This document shows positions 1 to 7,337 of a stretch of 22,997 nt of DNA, piece after piece. The notes under the pieces are model-generated. The model saw only the letters and a program-made list of their open reading frames with translations. It made no database searches and was not told the origin of the DNA. Position numbers and translations under genes: made by a program. The stretch is taken from the NCBI GenBank assembly GCA_036274695.1, contig DASUFF010000034.1:1-22997 (forward strand), read 5' to 3'. Within the stretch, counting starts at the first letter, position 1. Each line of letters starts with the position of its first letter. This stretch comes from DASUFF01 sp036274695 (lineage in GTDB: Bacteria; UBA10199; JACPAL01; GCA-016699445).

Positions 1-1325
1 CCGGCGATGGCGGGAAAGCTCGTGTCGGGGGAGTCGGTTTCCCCGGTGACGTAGGCGTTTCCGTTCCCGTCGAGGACGATGGCCAACCCCCGGTCATCCC
101 CGGACCCTCCGATGAATCCGGAGAAATCGAACGAGTCCCCGCCGGGGGCGACCTTCGCCACGAACGCGTCTAAGAGGCCGTTCGCCGTTAAATCCGGACC
201 GCCCTTGATCGGGAAGCTCGATTCGGTGGACCGGGTGAGTCCCGTCACGTAGGCGCTGCCGGAGGCGTCGACGGCGACGTCGAAGGCCTCATCGTCATCG
301 GAGCCCCCGATGAACCCGGAGTAGATCAAGGACGCCCCGTCCGGAGATACCTTGGTCAAATAGCCGTTATCGACGCCGCCGTTGGCCGTCAGGTCGGGGC
401 CGACGACGACGGGGAACGTAGGTTCGGTGGATTCGGTGAACCCCGTAACGTAGGCGTTTCCGGCCGCGTCGACGGCGATGCCGTCCCCTTCATCGAAATC
501 ATTTCCCCCGATGAACCCGGCGTAGACGAGAGAAGTCCCGTCTGCCGAGACCTTCGCCACGAAGGCGTCATTAAAGCCTCCGTTGAACGTCAGGTCGGGG
601 CCGATCGTGACGGGGAAGTTCGTCGTTTCCGTGGAGCTGGTATTGCCGGTTACATATTGGTTCCCGGATGCGTCGATGGCATTGTCGAAGGCGAAGTCCG
701 AATTGGATCCTCCGATGAATCCGGCGTAGACGAGCGAGGCCCCGTCCGGGGCGACCTTGGCAACGAAGGCCTCGTTCATGCCGTTCGCCGTCAGGTCGGG
801 GCCGACGACGACGGGAAACGTCGCTTCCGTGGAGCCGGTTTCTCCCGCCACGTACGCATTTCCGGACGCGTCGACGGCGATCCCGTAGGCCTGGTCGTTC
901 CCGGACCCTCCGATATATCCGGAATAGACAAGGGAAGCCCCGTCCGGGGCGATCTTCATCACGAAGGCGTCGAATCCGCCGTTCGCCGTCAGGTCGGGGC
1001 CGACCGTCACGGGAAAGCTTGTCTGGAAGGATCCGGTCCCGCCCGCGACGTAGGCGTTTCCGGAAGTGTCGACGGCGATGTCATGCGCGATCTCGCTAGA
1101 AGCCCCTGCGATGAACCCGGCATAAATGAGAGACGTCCCATCCGCAGCAACCTTTGCCACAAAGGCGTCTCCGTTTCCGTTGCCTCCCGACGTGAGGTCC
1201 GGGCCGACGAGGACGGGGAAGCTCGCCTCCGTGGAGCCGGTTCTCCCCACCACGTAGACGTTTCCGGAGCCGTCGACGGCGACGCCCTCTCCGCGGTCGG
1301 CGCCGGACCCTCCGATGAAGCCGGA
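1..1325 (-). repeat. Seven tandem SBBP coding repeats, about 198-204 bp each
   Basis: The codons for the FIG(G/A) motif recur with plus-strand ends near 1319, 1115, 917, 719, 515, 314 and 116. The spacings are 204, 198, 198, 204, 201 and 198 bp, all multiples of three. DNA similarity between copies is high, for example in the segment encoding GPDLTANGG. The last copy runs off the window, so the full number is unknown. These are coding repeats, not a CRISPR array. Confidence 0.9.
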
Positions 1326-2081
1326 AAAAATCAAGACCTCCGGATCGATAATCAACGGCCTTGTCCGGTCATAGGCGCCAACCTCAAATCCTACGATGGA
1401 TTCTTCGGAACCCCGCTCCAACCGAAAATTCGCGGCGACCTCCTCCTTCTTGCCCTCCCTTTCCTGATAGACGCGCAAAGCGCCGTCTTCGAACCCGCCG
1501 GCTGGGGTCTCGATCTCCAACTGGCCTCGTTCGTTTAAGGTGACCTTGCCCCCTCGGTAGGCCAGGCGGATCCGCCGAGGATCCGCCCCCGGTCGAACGA
1601 TAAACCGGTATTCCACCCGGTCTTGATGGCCGGTGTAGAGGAGGTCGATCCCCTTCCATAAATCGGGATATTTGAGGGAGGCGTAGGTCTTCAGCCCCGT
1701 TTTCCAATCGGAGCGCGGTCCTTTGAAGTAACTGAAGATCGCCGGGGTCGAATCTTGTCCGATCGGCATCGCCTTCGCGTCGGCCCCGACGAAATCGACC
1801 CTCACGTTCCAACGAAAGCTCTGGCCTTCGTTTCCTGCCGAAGGTTCCGAGAAGCTTGCGAGGAGGTCGAGGTCTTGGCGCGGGCTTTCCCAGAGGGAAA
1901 AAGTCATGCCTTGGGAGCCAAAATAGAGGGACTTGTCCTTGCCGCGGGTGTAGTAGCCGACTCCCGGGTCCACCTGACCTCGATTTTCAATGAACAAGAC
2001 GGGAACTTGAAGCCCCGAAGCCCCCCAAAGGGCCGTTGGGGAAGATAGAAAAGCGACGAGGAGAAAAACCGATTTTCTCAT
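1..2081 (-). CDS. SBBP-repeat (beta-propeller) exported protein, C-terminus beyond the window
   Basis: The frame is open for 693 codons from the ATG at 2081 to the window edge, so the C-terminus is missing. AAGGAGG lies just before the start. The N-terminus is a signal peptide (MRKSVFLLVAFLSS, ending near ALWGASG), followed by the FIENRGQVD motif that opens the N-terminal domain of SBBP-repeat proteins. A globular region of about 240 residues follows, then seven tandem repeats containing FIGGS, VDASGNAYVTG, FPV.VGPDLTANGG and AFVAKVAPDG. Successive repeats are 66-68 codons apart. SBBP repeats are predicted to form beta-propeller blades, and such proteins are usually secreted or on the cell surface. 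The substrate or partner is unknown. It is transcribed divergently from the genes to its right, with a 381-bp spacer between them. Confidence 0.93.
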   Translation of the reverse strand, partial: MRKSVFLLVAFLSSPTALWGASGLQVPVLFIENRGQVDPGVGYYTRGKDKSLYFGSQGMTFSLWESPRQDLDLLASFSEPSAGNEGQSFRWNVRVDFVGADAKAMPIGQDSTPAIFSYFKGPRSDWKTGLKTYASLKYPDLWKGIDLLYTGHQDRVEYRFIVRPGADPRRIRLAYRGGKVTLNERGQLEIETPAGGFEDGALRVYQEREGKKEEVAANFRLERGSEESIVGFEVGAYDRTRPLIIDPEVLIFSGFIGGSGADRGEGVAVDGSGNVYVVGRTGSTEASFPVLVGPDLTSGGNGNGDAFVAKVAADGTSLIYAGFIAGASSEIAHDIAVDTSGNAYVAGGTGSFQTSFPVTVGPDLTANGGFDAFVMKIAPDGASLVYSGYIGGSGNDQAYGIAVDASGNAYVAGETGSTEATFPVVVGPDLTANGMNEAFVAKVAPDGASLVYAGFIGGSNSDFAFDNAIDASGNQYVTGNTSSTETTNFPVTIGPDLTFNGGFNDAFVAKVSADGTSLVYAGFIGGNDFDEGDGIAVDAAGNAYVTGFTESTEPTFPVVVGPDLTANGGVDNGYLTKVSPDGASLIYSGFIGGSDDDEAFDVAVDASGSAYVTGLTRSTESSFPIKGGPDLTANGLLDAFVAKVAPGGDSFDFSGFIGGSGDDRGLAIVLDGNGNAYVTGETDSPDTSFPAIA

Positions 2082-2213
2082 AACGACCCTCCTTGCCATT
2101 GGCTGATCGCAACCATTGTTGAATGAAGCCTAATCTAGTGCATTGCGGGTTTGAAGCAAACAAATCATTCGCCGCCATCTCTTATAAAATCGAAGCCGCC
2201 GAGCGCGATATCC

Positions 2214-2372
2214 TTAATGGGCGGGTTCGAGCAGCTCGATCGGATTGCCGTCGGGATCTTCGATTTGAATCTGCTTGCCGCCCGGTTCCTGGCTGCGGCC
2301 GTCGGGCATGGGTTGAGAACCGGAAGCGCCCGGCCCGCTCAGCATCAGCTTGAAATCGCCGATAGAGACTCC
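2214..2372 (-). pseudogene. Remnant of a VOC/glyoxalase-family gene (C-terminal part)
   Basis: On the minus strand this stretch encodes GVSIGDFKLMLSGPG, then SQPMPDGRSQEPGGKQIQ, then IEDPDGNPIELLEPAH and a TAA stop. DPDGNPIEL(L/F)EP is the characteristic end of vicinal-oxygen-chelate (glyoxalase/bleomycin-resistance) proteins. A TAG at 2373-2375 lies just before the fragment and there is no start or N-terminal half. From memory of the family, about 30-40 residues normally separate the QEPGG and GPGGKQI segments; here they are joined, as if deleted between two similar glycine-rich coding stretches. The surrounding 2082-2462 spacer otherwise holds only upstream regions of the flanking genes. 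Confidence 0.7.
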
Positions 2373-2433
2373 CTAGGTCCGGAGCTCGGCCGGATTGCAA
2401 ATTACATTACCACTTACCTTAGGAGGGGTTTGA

Positions 2434-2448
2434 CGCGTAATATACGCG
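2434..2448. promoter_or_regulatory. Perfect inverted repeat upstream of the metallopeptidase
   Basis: CGCGTA-ATA-TACGCG is a perfect 6-3-6 dyad ending 14 bases before the ATG at 2463. It overlaps a TTGACG hexamer (2430-2435). The position fits an operator or a 5'-leader element, but no matching regulator is encoded nearby and the role is unproven. Confidence 0.35.
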
Positions 2449-2462
2449 ATAGAGAGAAACTC

Positions 2463-3560
2463 ATGACCCACCTGCCGCACCATTCGCATGCCTACAAATG
2501 TCGCTGCGGCAATCCCATCTTCTTTCACAACACGTTATGCCTCGCCTGCAAGTCCCAGTTGGGCTTCCTGCCCGACGAAGAGCGAGTCTCCGCGCTCGAC
2601 GCAAGTCCGACGCCCGGCATTTGGAGCGTGGAGGGCCGCCGCGAACTCGCGAAGTTCTGTGCGAACCGCGATTCTCCGGCCGCCGGCAATTGGATGATAT
2701 TCGCGCATAACCCCAAGGCCTACTGCATCGCCTGCCGACTCAATCGCATGATCCCTAACCTGCTGGACGCGGACAACGTGCGTTATTGGAGGAAGGTCGA
2801 GGAAGCCAAGCGCCGGCTCGTCGCGCAACTGATCGCCCTCGGCCTGCCTGTCGCCTCCAAGTTGGAAGAGGATCCTGAGCGCGGACTCATGTTCGACTTC
2901 CTGCGCTCGCCGCCTCAAGGACCGCGCGTGATGATTGGTCACGAAAATGGCCTCATCACGATCGATGTCGAAGAGGCCGATGACGCCAAGCGCGAGCAGA
3001 TCAAGTACGACCTGCACGAGCCTTACCGCACGATGCTCGGGCACTTCCGCCACGAGGTCGGCCACTACTACTGGGACCGAATCGTCCGGGACACCAAGTG
3101 GCTGGAACCGTTCCGCCGGCTCTTCGGCGATGAGCGCGCCAGCTATCACGAGGCGCTCAAACGCAACTATGAACAAGGCCCGCCGGCCGATTGGGCTAAC
3201 TCCTTCATCAGTTCGTATGCGACGATGCACCCCTGGGAGGACTGGGCCGAGACCTGGGCCCACTATCTGCACGCGGTCGACAGCCTGGGTACCGCCTTGG
3301 GCTTCGGCCTCGAAACCGAAGACTCCGGTGGCATCCGGCCCCTCACGCGCGAAGCGCTTTATGCGCCCGACGATCCCGGTGCCGAGCGTTTTTTGTCGCT
3401 GCTCAACGGCTGGATCAAGATGGTGATGGTCTTGAACGAGATGGCGCACAGCATGGGCCAGCCGGACTTTTATCCGTTCGTGATGAGCACGCCGGTCGTG
3501 GCCAAGTTGCAGTTCGTTCAGATGGTCGTCGTCGACGCGCGCACGCCTCCGGATTTGTGA
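2463..3560 (+). CDS. Zinc-ribbon putative zinc-binding metallopeptidase (DUF2248 / Peptidase_Mx type)
   Basis: This is a 365-residue protein starting at MTHLPHHSHAYKCRCGN. The frame is open further upstream (to 2151), but that stretch is antisense to the VOC remnant and has no family features, so the ATG at 2463 is preferred; its ribosome site is weak (GAGAG). The N-terminus carries a zinc-ribbon-like set of cysteines (C13, C15, C26, C29), and a second pair is at C88 and C91. The catalytic signature is HEVGH at 197-201, inside HFRHEVGHYYWDRIV. The acidic segment PWEDWAETWAHYLH (257-270) may supply the third zinc ligand and helix. The layout matches the family annotated as putative zinc-binding metallopeptidase, a gluzincin-like group of unknown substrate. 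No signal peptide is seen, so it is probably cytoplasmic. The lipoprotein gene follows 52 bp downstream. Confidence 0.88.
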   Translation: MTHLPHHSHAYKCRCGNPIFFHNTLCLACKSQLGFLPDEERVSALDASPTPGIWSVEGRRELAKFCANRDSPAAGNWMIFAHNPKAYCIACRLNRMIPNLLDADNVRYWRKVEEAKRRLVAQLIALGLPVASKLEEDPERGLMFDFLRSPPQGPRVMIGHENGLITIDVEEADDAKREQIKYDLHEPYRTMLGHFRHEVGHYYWDRIVRDTKWLEPFRRLFGDERASYHEALKRNYEQGPPADWANSFISSYATMHPWEDWAETWAHYLHAVDSLGTALGFGLETEDSGGIRPLTREALYAPDDPGAERFLSLLNGWIKMVMVLNEMAHSMGQPDFYPFVMSTPVVAKLQFVQMVVVDARTPPDL

Positions 3561-3612
3561 AGCTCGCTCGTTATGGCTTTACTTGGCCCGGTCGGGGGAT
3601 CAAAATGCTGGG

Positions 3613-4749
3613 ATGCGTCGTTTCCGTTTGGGAATGATTCTGCTCGGCATCGCGGGGTCCGGGTGTGCGTCGCCCGCGAATCCACCGACGCCCCCGGCGG
3701 AAATCCCTTCCCTCGTCGTCTTCCCGCCATCGGTCACGATCGACGTCGGCGCCATCACCTCCGCGTCGTCCGAACCCCCCGCATTGGTCGGCGCCGGCGG
3801 CGAGTTCTCGGTCGCCATCTCCATCGGCGGAGACGCGGCCCGCACGATCCAGGAGGACGTCCTGGAGGGCCTTTTGTCCCCGTTCAGCCTCTTCGAGATC
3901 CCCGTGGACCCGGCCGTCACGACCTTCAGCGGAACGATCACCGGGGACGGACCGGACGTGCTTCCCGAGTCCTTTAAGTTCGACTTCGCGGACTTCGACT
4001 TCGACGGCGACGGCTCGAAGGAAGGCTGCACCGGCTGTACCTGCCCGACCGGCTGCGCGCCCGCCGCGACTCAATGCCCCTCCCAGGCTCCGGCCGCGGA
4101 CGTCAAGCGCGTCTGTTTCCGCATTTGGATCCAGCGCGATCCGGGCTTTCCGTTCGAGCGGGTGATGGCGGGCTTCTTCGATCTTCTGCCGATCCCCGAC
4201 GATCCCGCGACGCCGGCCGACGAGGAGAACCCGGGCAAGGGCCGTTTCCGCACGGGCGTCGACCGCGGCGGTGAGCGTTTCCTGGTCGGCGTCGATTACG
4301 ACCACCGCAATCTCGACCGGCCGGGAGACAAAAAGACCGACGCGTTCCTCCTGACCGAGGTGACGGACGAAGACGGCAACGCCTTCACGACGACCAGCCA
4401 CGACCTCATCACGGAGATCGACGCGGCGAAAACGGTTCAAATCAACTTCGACGCGTCGCAAAGCTCCGATAAGCCGTCGGAGAACGCGGTCCAGCTCTAC
4501 TCGGGCCGCTTCCGCGACGACGCCGATTTCTGGAGCGGATCCGTCGTCGACACGAGCTCCGAAGCCCCGCTCAACCTCCCGACGACCTGCGCCCGCCTCT
4601 CGACGGGGAACGGGGCCCCTACGGCGGACTGCGACGACCTCGGCATCGACGCCTCGGACCTGGACGTGACGAAGGGCCAAGCCATCCGCAAGGTCGAAGA
4701 GGCGGACGTGGTCTTTCCCGCGGACTTCCCGGCGCTGCCGGCCTTCTGA
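3613..4749 (+). CDS. Putative lipoprotein of unknown function
   Basis: The 378-residue product starts with MRRFRLGMILLGIAGSGC, a short hydrophobic leader ending in a lipobox-like G-S-G-C, so C18 is the probable lipidated residue. The -3 glycine is not ideal. The ATG at 3613 is chosen because it places the leader correctly and a GGGGGA stretch lies about 12 bases upstream; an in-frame TTG at 3583 is possible. The mature protein is rich in Asp and Phe (FKFDFADFDFDGDGS near 120-135) and has a compact cysteine cluster right after it (CTGCTCPTGC), with further cysteines near 165 and 335-345. The acidic DGDGS stretch could bind calcium, but this is only a guess. I do not recognise the family. Confidence 0.82.
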   Translation: MRRFRLGMILLGIAGSGCASPANPPTPPAEIPSLVVFPPSVTIDVGAITSASSEPPALVGAGGEFSVAISIGGDAARTIQEDVLEGLLSPFSLFEIPVDPAVTTFSGTITGDGPDVLPESFKFDFADFDFDGDGSKEGCTGCTCPTGCAPAATQCPSQAPAADVKRVCFRIWIQRDPGFPFERVMAGFFDLLPIPDDPATPADEENPGKGRFRTGVDRGGERFLVGVDYDHRNLDRPGDKKTDAFLLTEVTDEDGNAFTTTSHDLITEIDAAKTVQINFDASQSSDKPSENAVQLYSGRFRDDADFWSGSVVDTSSEAPLNLPTTCARLSTGNGAPTADCDDLGIDASDLDVTKGQAIRKVEEADVVFPADFPALPAF

Positions 4750-4793
4750 CCCGTCTCTTCCCCGCCGATCAGGCGATCCGGGAGTTTTTCGCC

Positions 4794-4821
4794 TTTCGCC
4801 CAAAATGGCGGGACGTAAAAT
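4794..4821 (+). promoter_or_regulatory. Possible sigma70-type promoter for the DUF2306 gene
   Basis: A good -10 match (TAAAAT, 4816-4821) sits 16 bases after a poor -35 (TTTCGC, 4794-4799) in the AT-richer spacer before 4886. This is based only on the hexamers. Confidence 0.25.
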
Positions 4822-4859
4822 AAGTGTAAAAACTTCAGCCCGTCTTTTTGCACAACCTT

Positions 4860-4874
4860 AGTCGACTCTCGACT
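4860..4874. promoter_or_regulatory. Perfect inverted repeat upstream of the DUF2306 gene
   Basis: AGTCGA-CTC-TCGACT is a perfect 6-3-6 dyad ending 11 bases before the ATG at 4886. It has the same geometry as the dyad at 2434-2448 but different arms. It could be an operator or a small hairpin near the ribosome site. No regulator is assigned. Confidence 0.3.
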
Positions 4875-4885
4875 CAAGTCCGCCG

Positions 4886-6004
4886 ATGATACATTTCATG
4901 AAGACGGCGGCTCGAAGCCTTGTATGGATTTCCTTGTGGGTCGGATCGCTCGCCATCACGCTCTCGAGCCTCGTGTATTTCGATTTCGACGAGCGCGCCG
5001 CCTTCATCATCGAAAAACTTCCCCTGCCCCATGAAGGTCTGTACGTGCTGTTCCTCCGGCTCCACGTCATCGCCGCGGCTTTGTCCTTGCCCGGTTGTTT
5101 GATCCTGTCGTCGAAAGCTGTCCTCAAGCGCTTCCCCCGATTTCACCGCTGGTGCGGACGCGCGACGGGCGGCGTCGTGATCCTCTTATTGGCGCCCACG
5201 GGGTTCTACCTCTCCTTTTTTGCGCGGGGCGGCTGGCCCGCGACCTTAGGCTTTTTGCTGTCGGGAGGGATCGTCTTACTGGCGATGATTCAAGCGATCC
5301 GCGACGCGCGGATGAAACGCTATGCGAGCCATCGCCGATTCGCCTTCCATGTCTTAGGACAACTCAGCGTGGCCGTGACGTCGCGGGCCCTCCTGTTCGT
5401 GCTGGAATCTGCCAATCTGAACCTGGATGTCGCCTACCTCGTCAGCCTCTGGGTTCCGGTTTTGGGAACGTTCGCCCTCGTTGAAGTCCTGGCTTCGCCC
5501 GCCCGATTTCGATTTTCCCTCGGAGGATCTATGAACAAATGGCCCGTCCCGCTCGTCGGTTCCGTCGTCGCAGCCCTGATCGTCCTGAAAGCGCTTCATC
5601 CCCCCTCGGCGCAGGCCGCCGGCACTCCGGCGACCGCCGCCCAGTCGGTCGTTCAGACGAAGCTTTTGGAACCCCTTCAAAAGAAAGAGGCGAACCGCTC
5701 CCGTTTTTCCAGGGCGGCCCAGCCGCCTCAGGCCCGCCGTCTTCGGATCCTCGACGACGCGCCCCAAATCGACGGCGCGGGCCGCTCCTTCCTTGCATTT
5801 GCCGTCGATGAGAGCCGGTCCTTCGGCGTGGGGGAGGATCAGGACGTCGCGGAGGCCGACTGGTTCAAGAACGCCATCACGGGCTGCGTTTACCCGGAAA
5901 CTGGAAATGTTTTGGTAAAACTCGGAGAGGTTTATTATGCCTCTTCGGTCTTGCTGGGGCGTTCCGCCCCGACGGCCCCGGCCGATGTCTGCCGGCCCCG
6001 GTGA
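4886..6004 (+). CDS. DUF2306-family membrane protein with a C-terminal secreted-type extension
   Basis: This is a 372-residue continuous frame. Residues 1 to about 210 are a DUF2306-type integral membrane domain: hydrophobic segments lie near 10-31, 52-75, 94-112, 120-138, 155-175 and 183-203, with the family-like HRW.GR motif (FPRFHRWCGRATGG, 83-96) and the later SHRRFAFHVLGQ. DUF2306 proteins have no established activity. After residue 215 the sequence changes: an in-frame ATG at 5531, preceded by GGAGGA, begins MNKWPVPLVGSVVAALIVL, which looks like a fresh signal peptide ending near SAQAAG. About 130 mostly polar residues follow. The product may be a fusion, or two overlapping in-frame translations. 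The start could also be the ATG at 4898; neither has a clear ribosome site. It ends 17 bp before the next gene. Confidence 0.8.
   Translation: MIHFMKTAARSLVWISLWVGSLAITLSSLVYFDFDERAAFIIEKLPLPHEGLYVLFLRLHVIAAALSLPGCLILSSKAVLKRFPRFHRWCGRATGGVVILLLAPTGFYLSFFARGGWPATLGFLLSGGIVLLAMIQAIRDARMKRYASHRRFAFHVLGQLSVAVTSRALLFVLESANLNLDVAYLVSLWVPVLGTFALVEVLASPARFRFSLGGSMNKWPVPLVGSVVAALIVLKALHPPSAQAAGTPATAAQSVVQTKLLEPLQKKEANRSRFSRAAQPPQARRLRILDDAPQIDGAGRSFLAFAVDESRSFGVGEDQDVAEADWFKNAITGCVYPETGNVLVKLGEVYYASSVLLGRSAPTAPADVCRPR
5522..5533 (+). promoter_or_regulatory. Internal ribosome binding site and ATG within the DUF2306 frame
   Basis: GGAGGA (5522-5527) is followed three bases later by an ATG (5531-5533), in frame with the larger gene. 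The residues after it look like a complete Sec signal peptide. This could start a separate exported protein of about 157 residues ending at 6004. Confidence 0.45.
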
Positions 6005-6021
6005 TCAAAAAGGGAGGAAAC

Positions 6022-6648
6022 ATGATCAAAAAAACTCTTTTCAACGCCCTCCTCGCGACGGCCGTCCTCTGGTCGGTCTCCGCCTCGGCGAAGATGGCGC
6101 CGCCCTCTCCTCCCGTGGAGAATCCTCATCCTCCCGCGACGGTCGAAGACAAGAAACGGGCCGCCTTCGCCGATCAGGTCATCGAGATCCTCCTGAAAAA
6201 GGACCTGCCGGCGTCGCTAAAACCGTCGCAAACGGGTCAGCCGCCGAACGATTTCACCGGCAAAAACCTGGGCTGCCTCCAAGACGCGGCTTGTTACGGC
6301 AAGGACGCCGCGTTCGTGAACGAGCTTCTCTTTTTCCGAGACACGTACGGCAAGGCCGTCGAAACCAAGCATACGCACGTCATTCCGTGGTCATTCGACA
6401 AGTTCCGCGGAGGCGCGGCCGCCGAGGCGCCGCCTCCGTCCGCGGACATGGGGATGTCCGAGCTCATGCGCGGTCCTCGGATCAAGGCGGACGAATACAT
6501 GATGCACGTCTATATTCGCTTCGACAAAGCGGGCGCATGGCATCATCTGGACGTGATCGTCAACGAGGACAAGGCCGGAAACCTCTTCCTCCGCCATTTC
6601 TTCGTCATGCCGATGCAATCGGAGATGCCTCCGGGAGTGGTGTGTTAG
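6022..6648 (+). CDS. Small periplasmic/secreted protein of unknown function
   Basis: The 208-residue product has a clear Sec signal peptide (MIKKTLFNALLATAVLWS, cleaved near SASA/K). GGGAGGAAAC directly precedes the ATG at 6022, so this start is chosen over the GTG at 6001. The mature part has a proline-rich start (APPSPPVENPHPP), then a globular region with a cysteine pair (GCLQDAACYG), a THVIPWSFDKF segment, a small Ala/Pro-rich linker near 135-145, and a C-terminal FVMPMQSEMPPGVVC. The ending Cys could pair with an upstream one. It lies 17 bp after the DUF2306-fusion gene and is probably co-transcribed. I do not recognise a family. Confidence 0.82.
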   Translation: MIKKTLFNALLATAVLWSVSASAKMAPPSPPVENPHPPATVEDKKRAAFADQVIEILLKKDLPASLKPSQTGQPPNDFTGKNLGCLQDAACYGKDAAFVNELLFFRDTYGKAVETKHTHVIPWSFDKFRGGAAAEAPPPSADMGMSELMRGPRIKADEYMMHVYIRFDKAGAWHHLDVIVNEDKAGNLFLRHFFVMPMQSEMPPGVVC

Positions 6649-6700
6649 CGGGGACGCGAAAAGTGAAGTCCCGGCTCGAGAAATAAGATAAGCTCCCCCC

Positions 6701-7321
6701 ATGATCAAAAAACCATTCCCCCTTTTCGCGTCGCATCCTTGGCACGGCGTCCCCCCCGAGACGGAGACGCGGGGGATTTTCAACGCGTACATCGAGATCG
6801 TCCCGACTGACACCGTCAAATACGAGCTGGACAAGGCGAGCGGCCACCTGCGCCTCGACCGTCCCCAGCGATTTTCGAGCCTCTGCCCAACCCTGTACGG
6901 CTTCATCCCGCAGACCTATTGCGGACCGCGGGTGGCGGAGCGATGCGAGGCAAGATCCGGAACCCCGAAGATGGAGGGAGACGGAGACCCGTTGGACATC
7001 TGCGTGCTGACGGAGAAGACGGTGGCGCACGGGGGGATTTTCATTCGCGCCCGGCCGATCGGGGGCTTGCGGATGATCGACGGAAACCAGGCCGACGACA
7101 AAATCATCGCCGTTCTCGACGCCGACGTCGTCTACGGCAATTTCAAAGACTTATCCGACGTCCCGCCGGGCCTCATCGAGAGGCTGCGGCACTATTTCCT
7201 GAGCTATAAACAACTTCCCGGCCATCCGTCCCAGCAGGTCCGCATCGCGGAGGTTTACGACCGTTCCGAGGCCATTGAGACCATCGTGCGGAGCGTGGAC
7301 GATTACCGGTCTTTAAAATGA
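6701..7321 (+). CDS. ppa: Inorganic pyrophosphatase, family I
   Basis: This 206-residue cytoplasmic enzyme hydrolyses pyrophosphate to two phosphates, pulling biosynthetic reactions forward. The family I signatures are visible: VKYELDKASG (39-48), PTLYGFIPQTYC (63-74), the metal-binding DGDPLDICV (94-102) and GNQADDKIIAVLD (128-140). Asp94, Asp96 and Asp99 correspond to metal-binding acidic residues. It is about 30 residues longer than the E. coli enzyme, mainly through the N-terminal ASHPWHGVPPE segment and an insertion around GPRVAERCEARSG. This resembles a longer bacterial variant I recall from several non-model phyla. The ribosome site is poor. The gene ends 16 bases before the stop of the convergent gene on the other strand. 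Confidence 0.95.
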   Translation: MIKKPFPLFASHPWHGVPPETETRGIFNAYIEIVPTDTVKYELDKASGHLRLDRPQRFSSLCPTLYGFIPQTYCGPRVAERCEARSGTPKMEGDGDPLDICVLTEKTVAHGGIFIRARPIGGLRMIDGNQADDKIIAVLDADVVYGNFKDLSDVPPGLIERLRHYFLSYKQLPGHPSQQVRIAEVYDRSEAIETIVRSVDDYRSLK

Positions 7322-7337
7322 CCGCTCACGGGTGCAC

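Noticed and set aside
1..1325. Regular ~200-bp repeats as a CRISPR or satellite array
   Set aside because: The repeats are in frame, translate to SBBP motifs and have no short conserved repeat with unique spacers.
657..1538. 293-codon plus-strand frame with apparent repeats
   Set aside because: It is the antisense of the SBBP repeats; the periodicity is inherited from the real gene.
2151..2462. Upstream extension of the metallopeptidase by 104 codons
   Set aside because: The extension is antisense to the VOC relic and lacks family similarity; the TTG at 2430 sits too close to AGGAGGGG to be a good start.
3571..4803. 410-codon minus-strand frame opposite the lipoprotein gene
   Set aside because: Arg/Val/Glu-rich antisense composition with no domain; the plus-strand frame has a lipoprotein leader.
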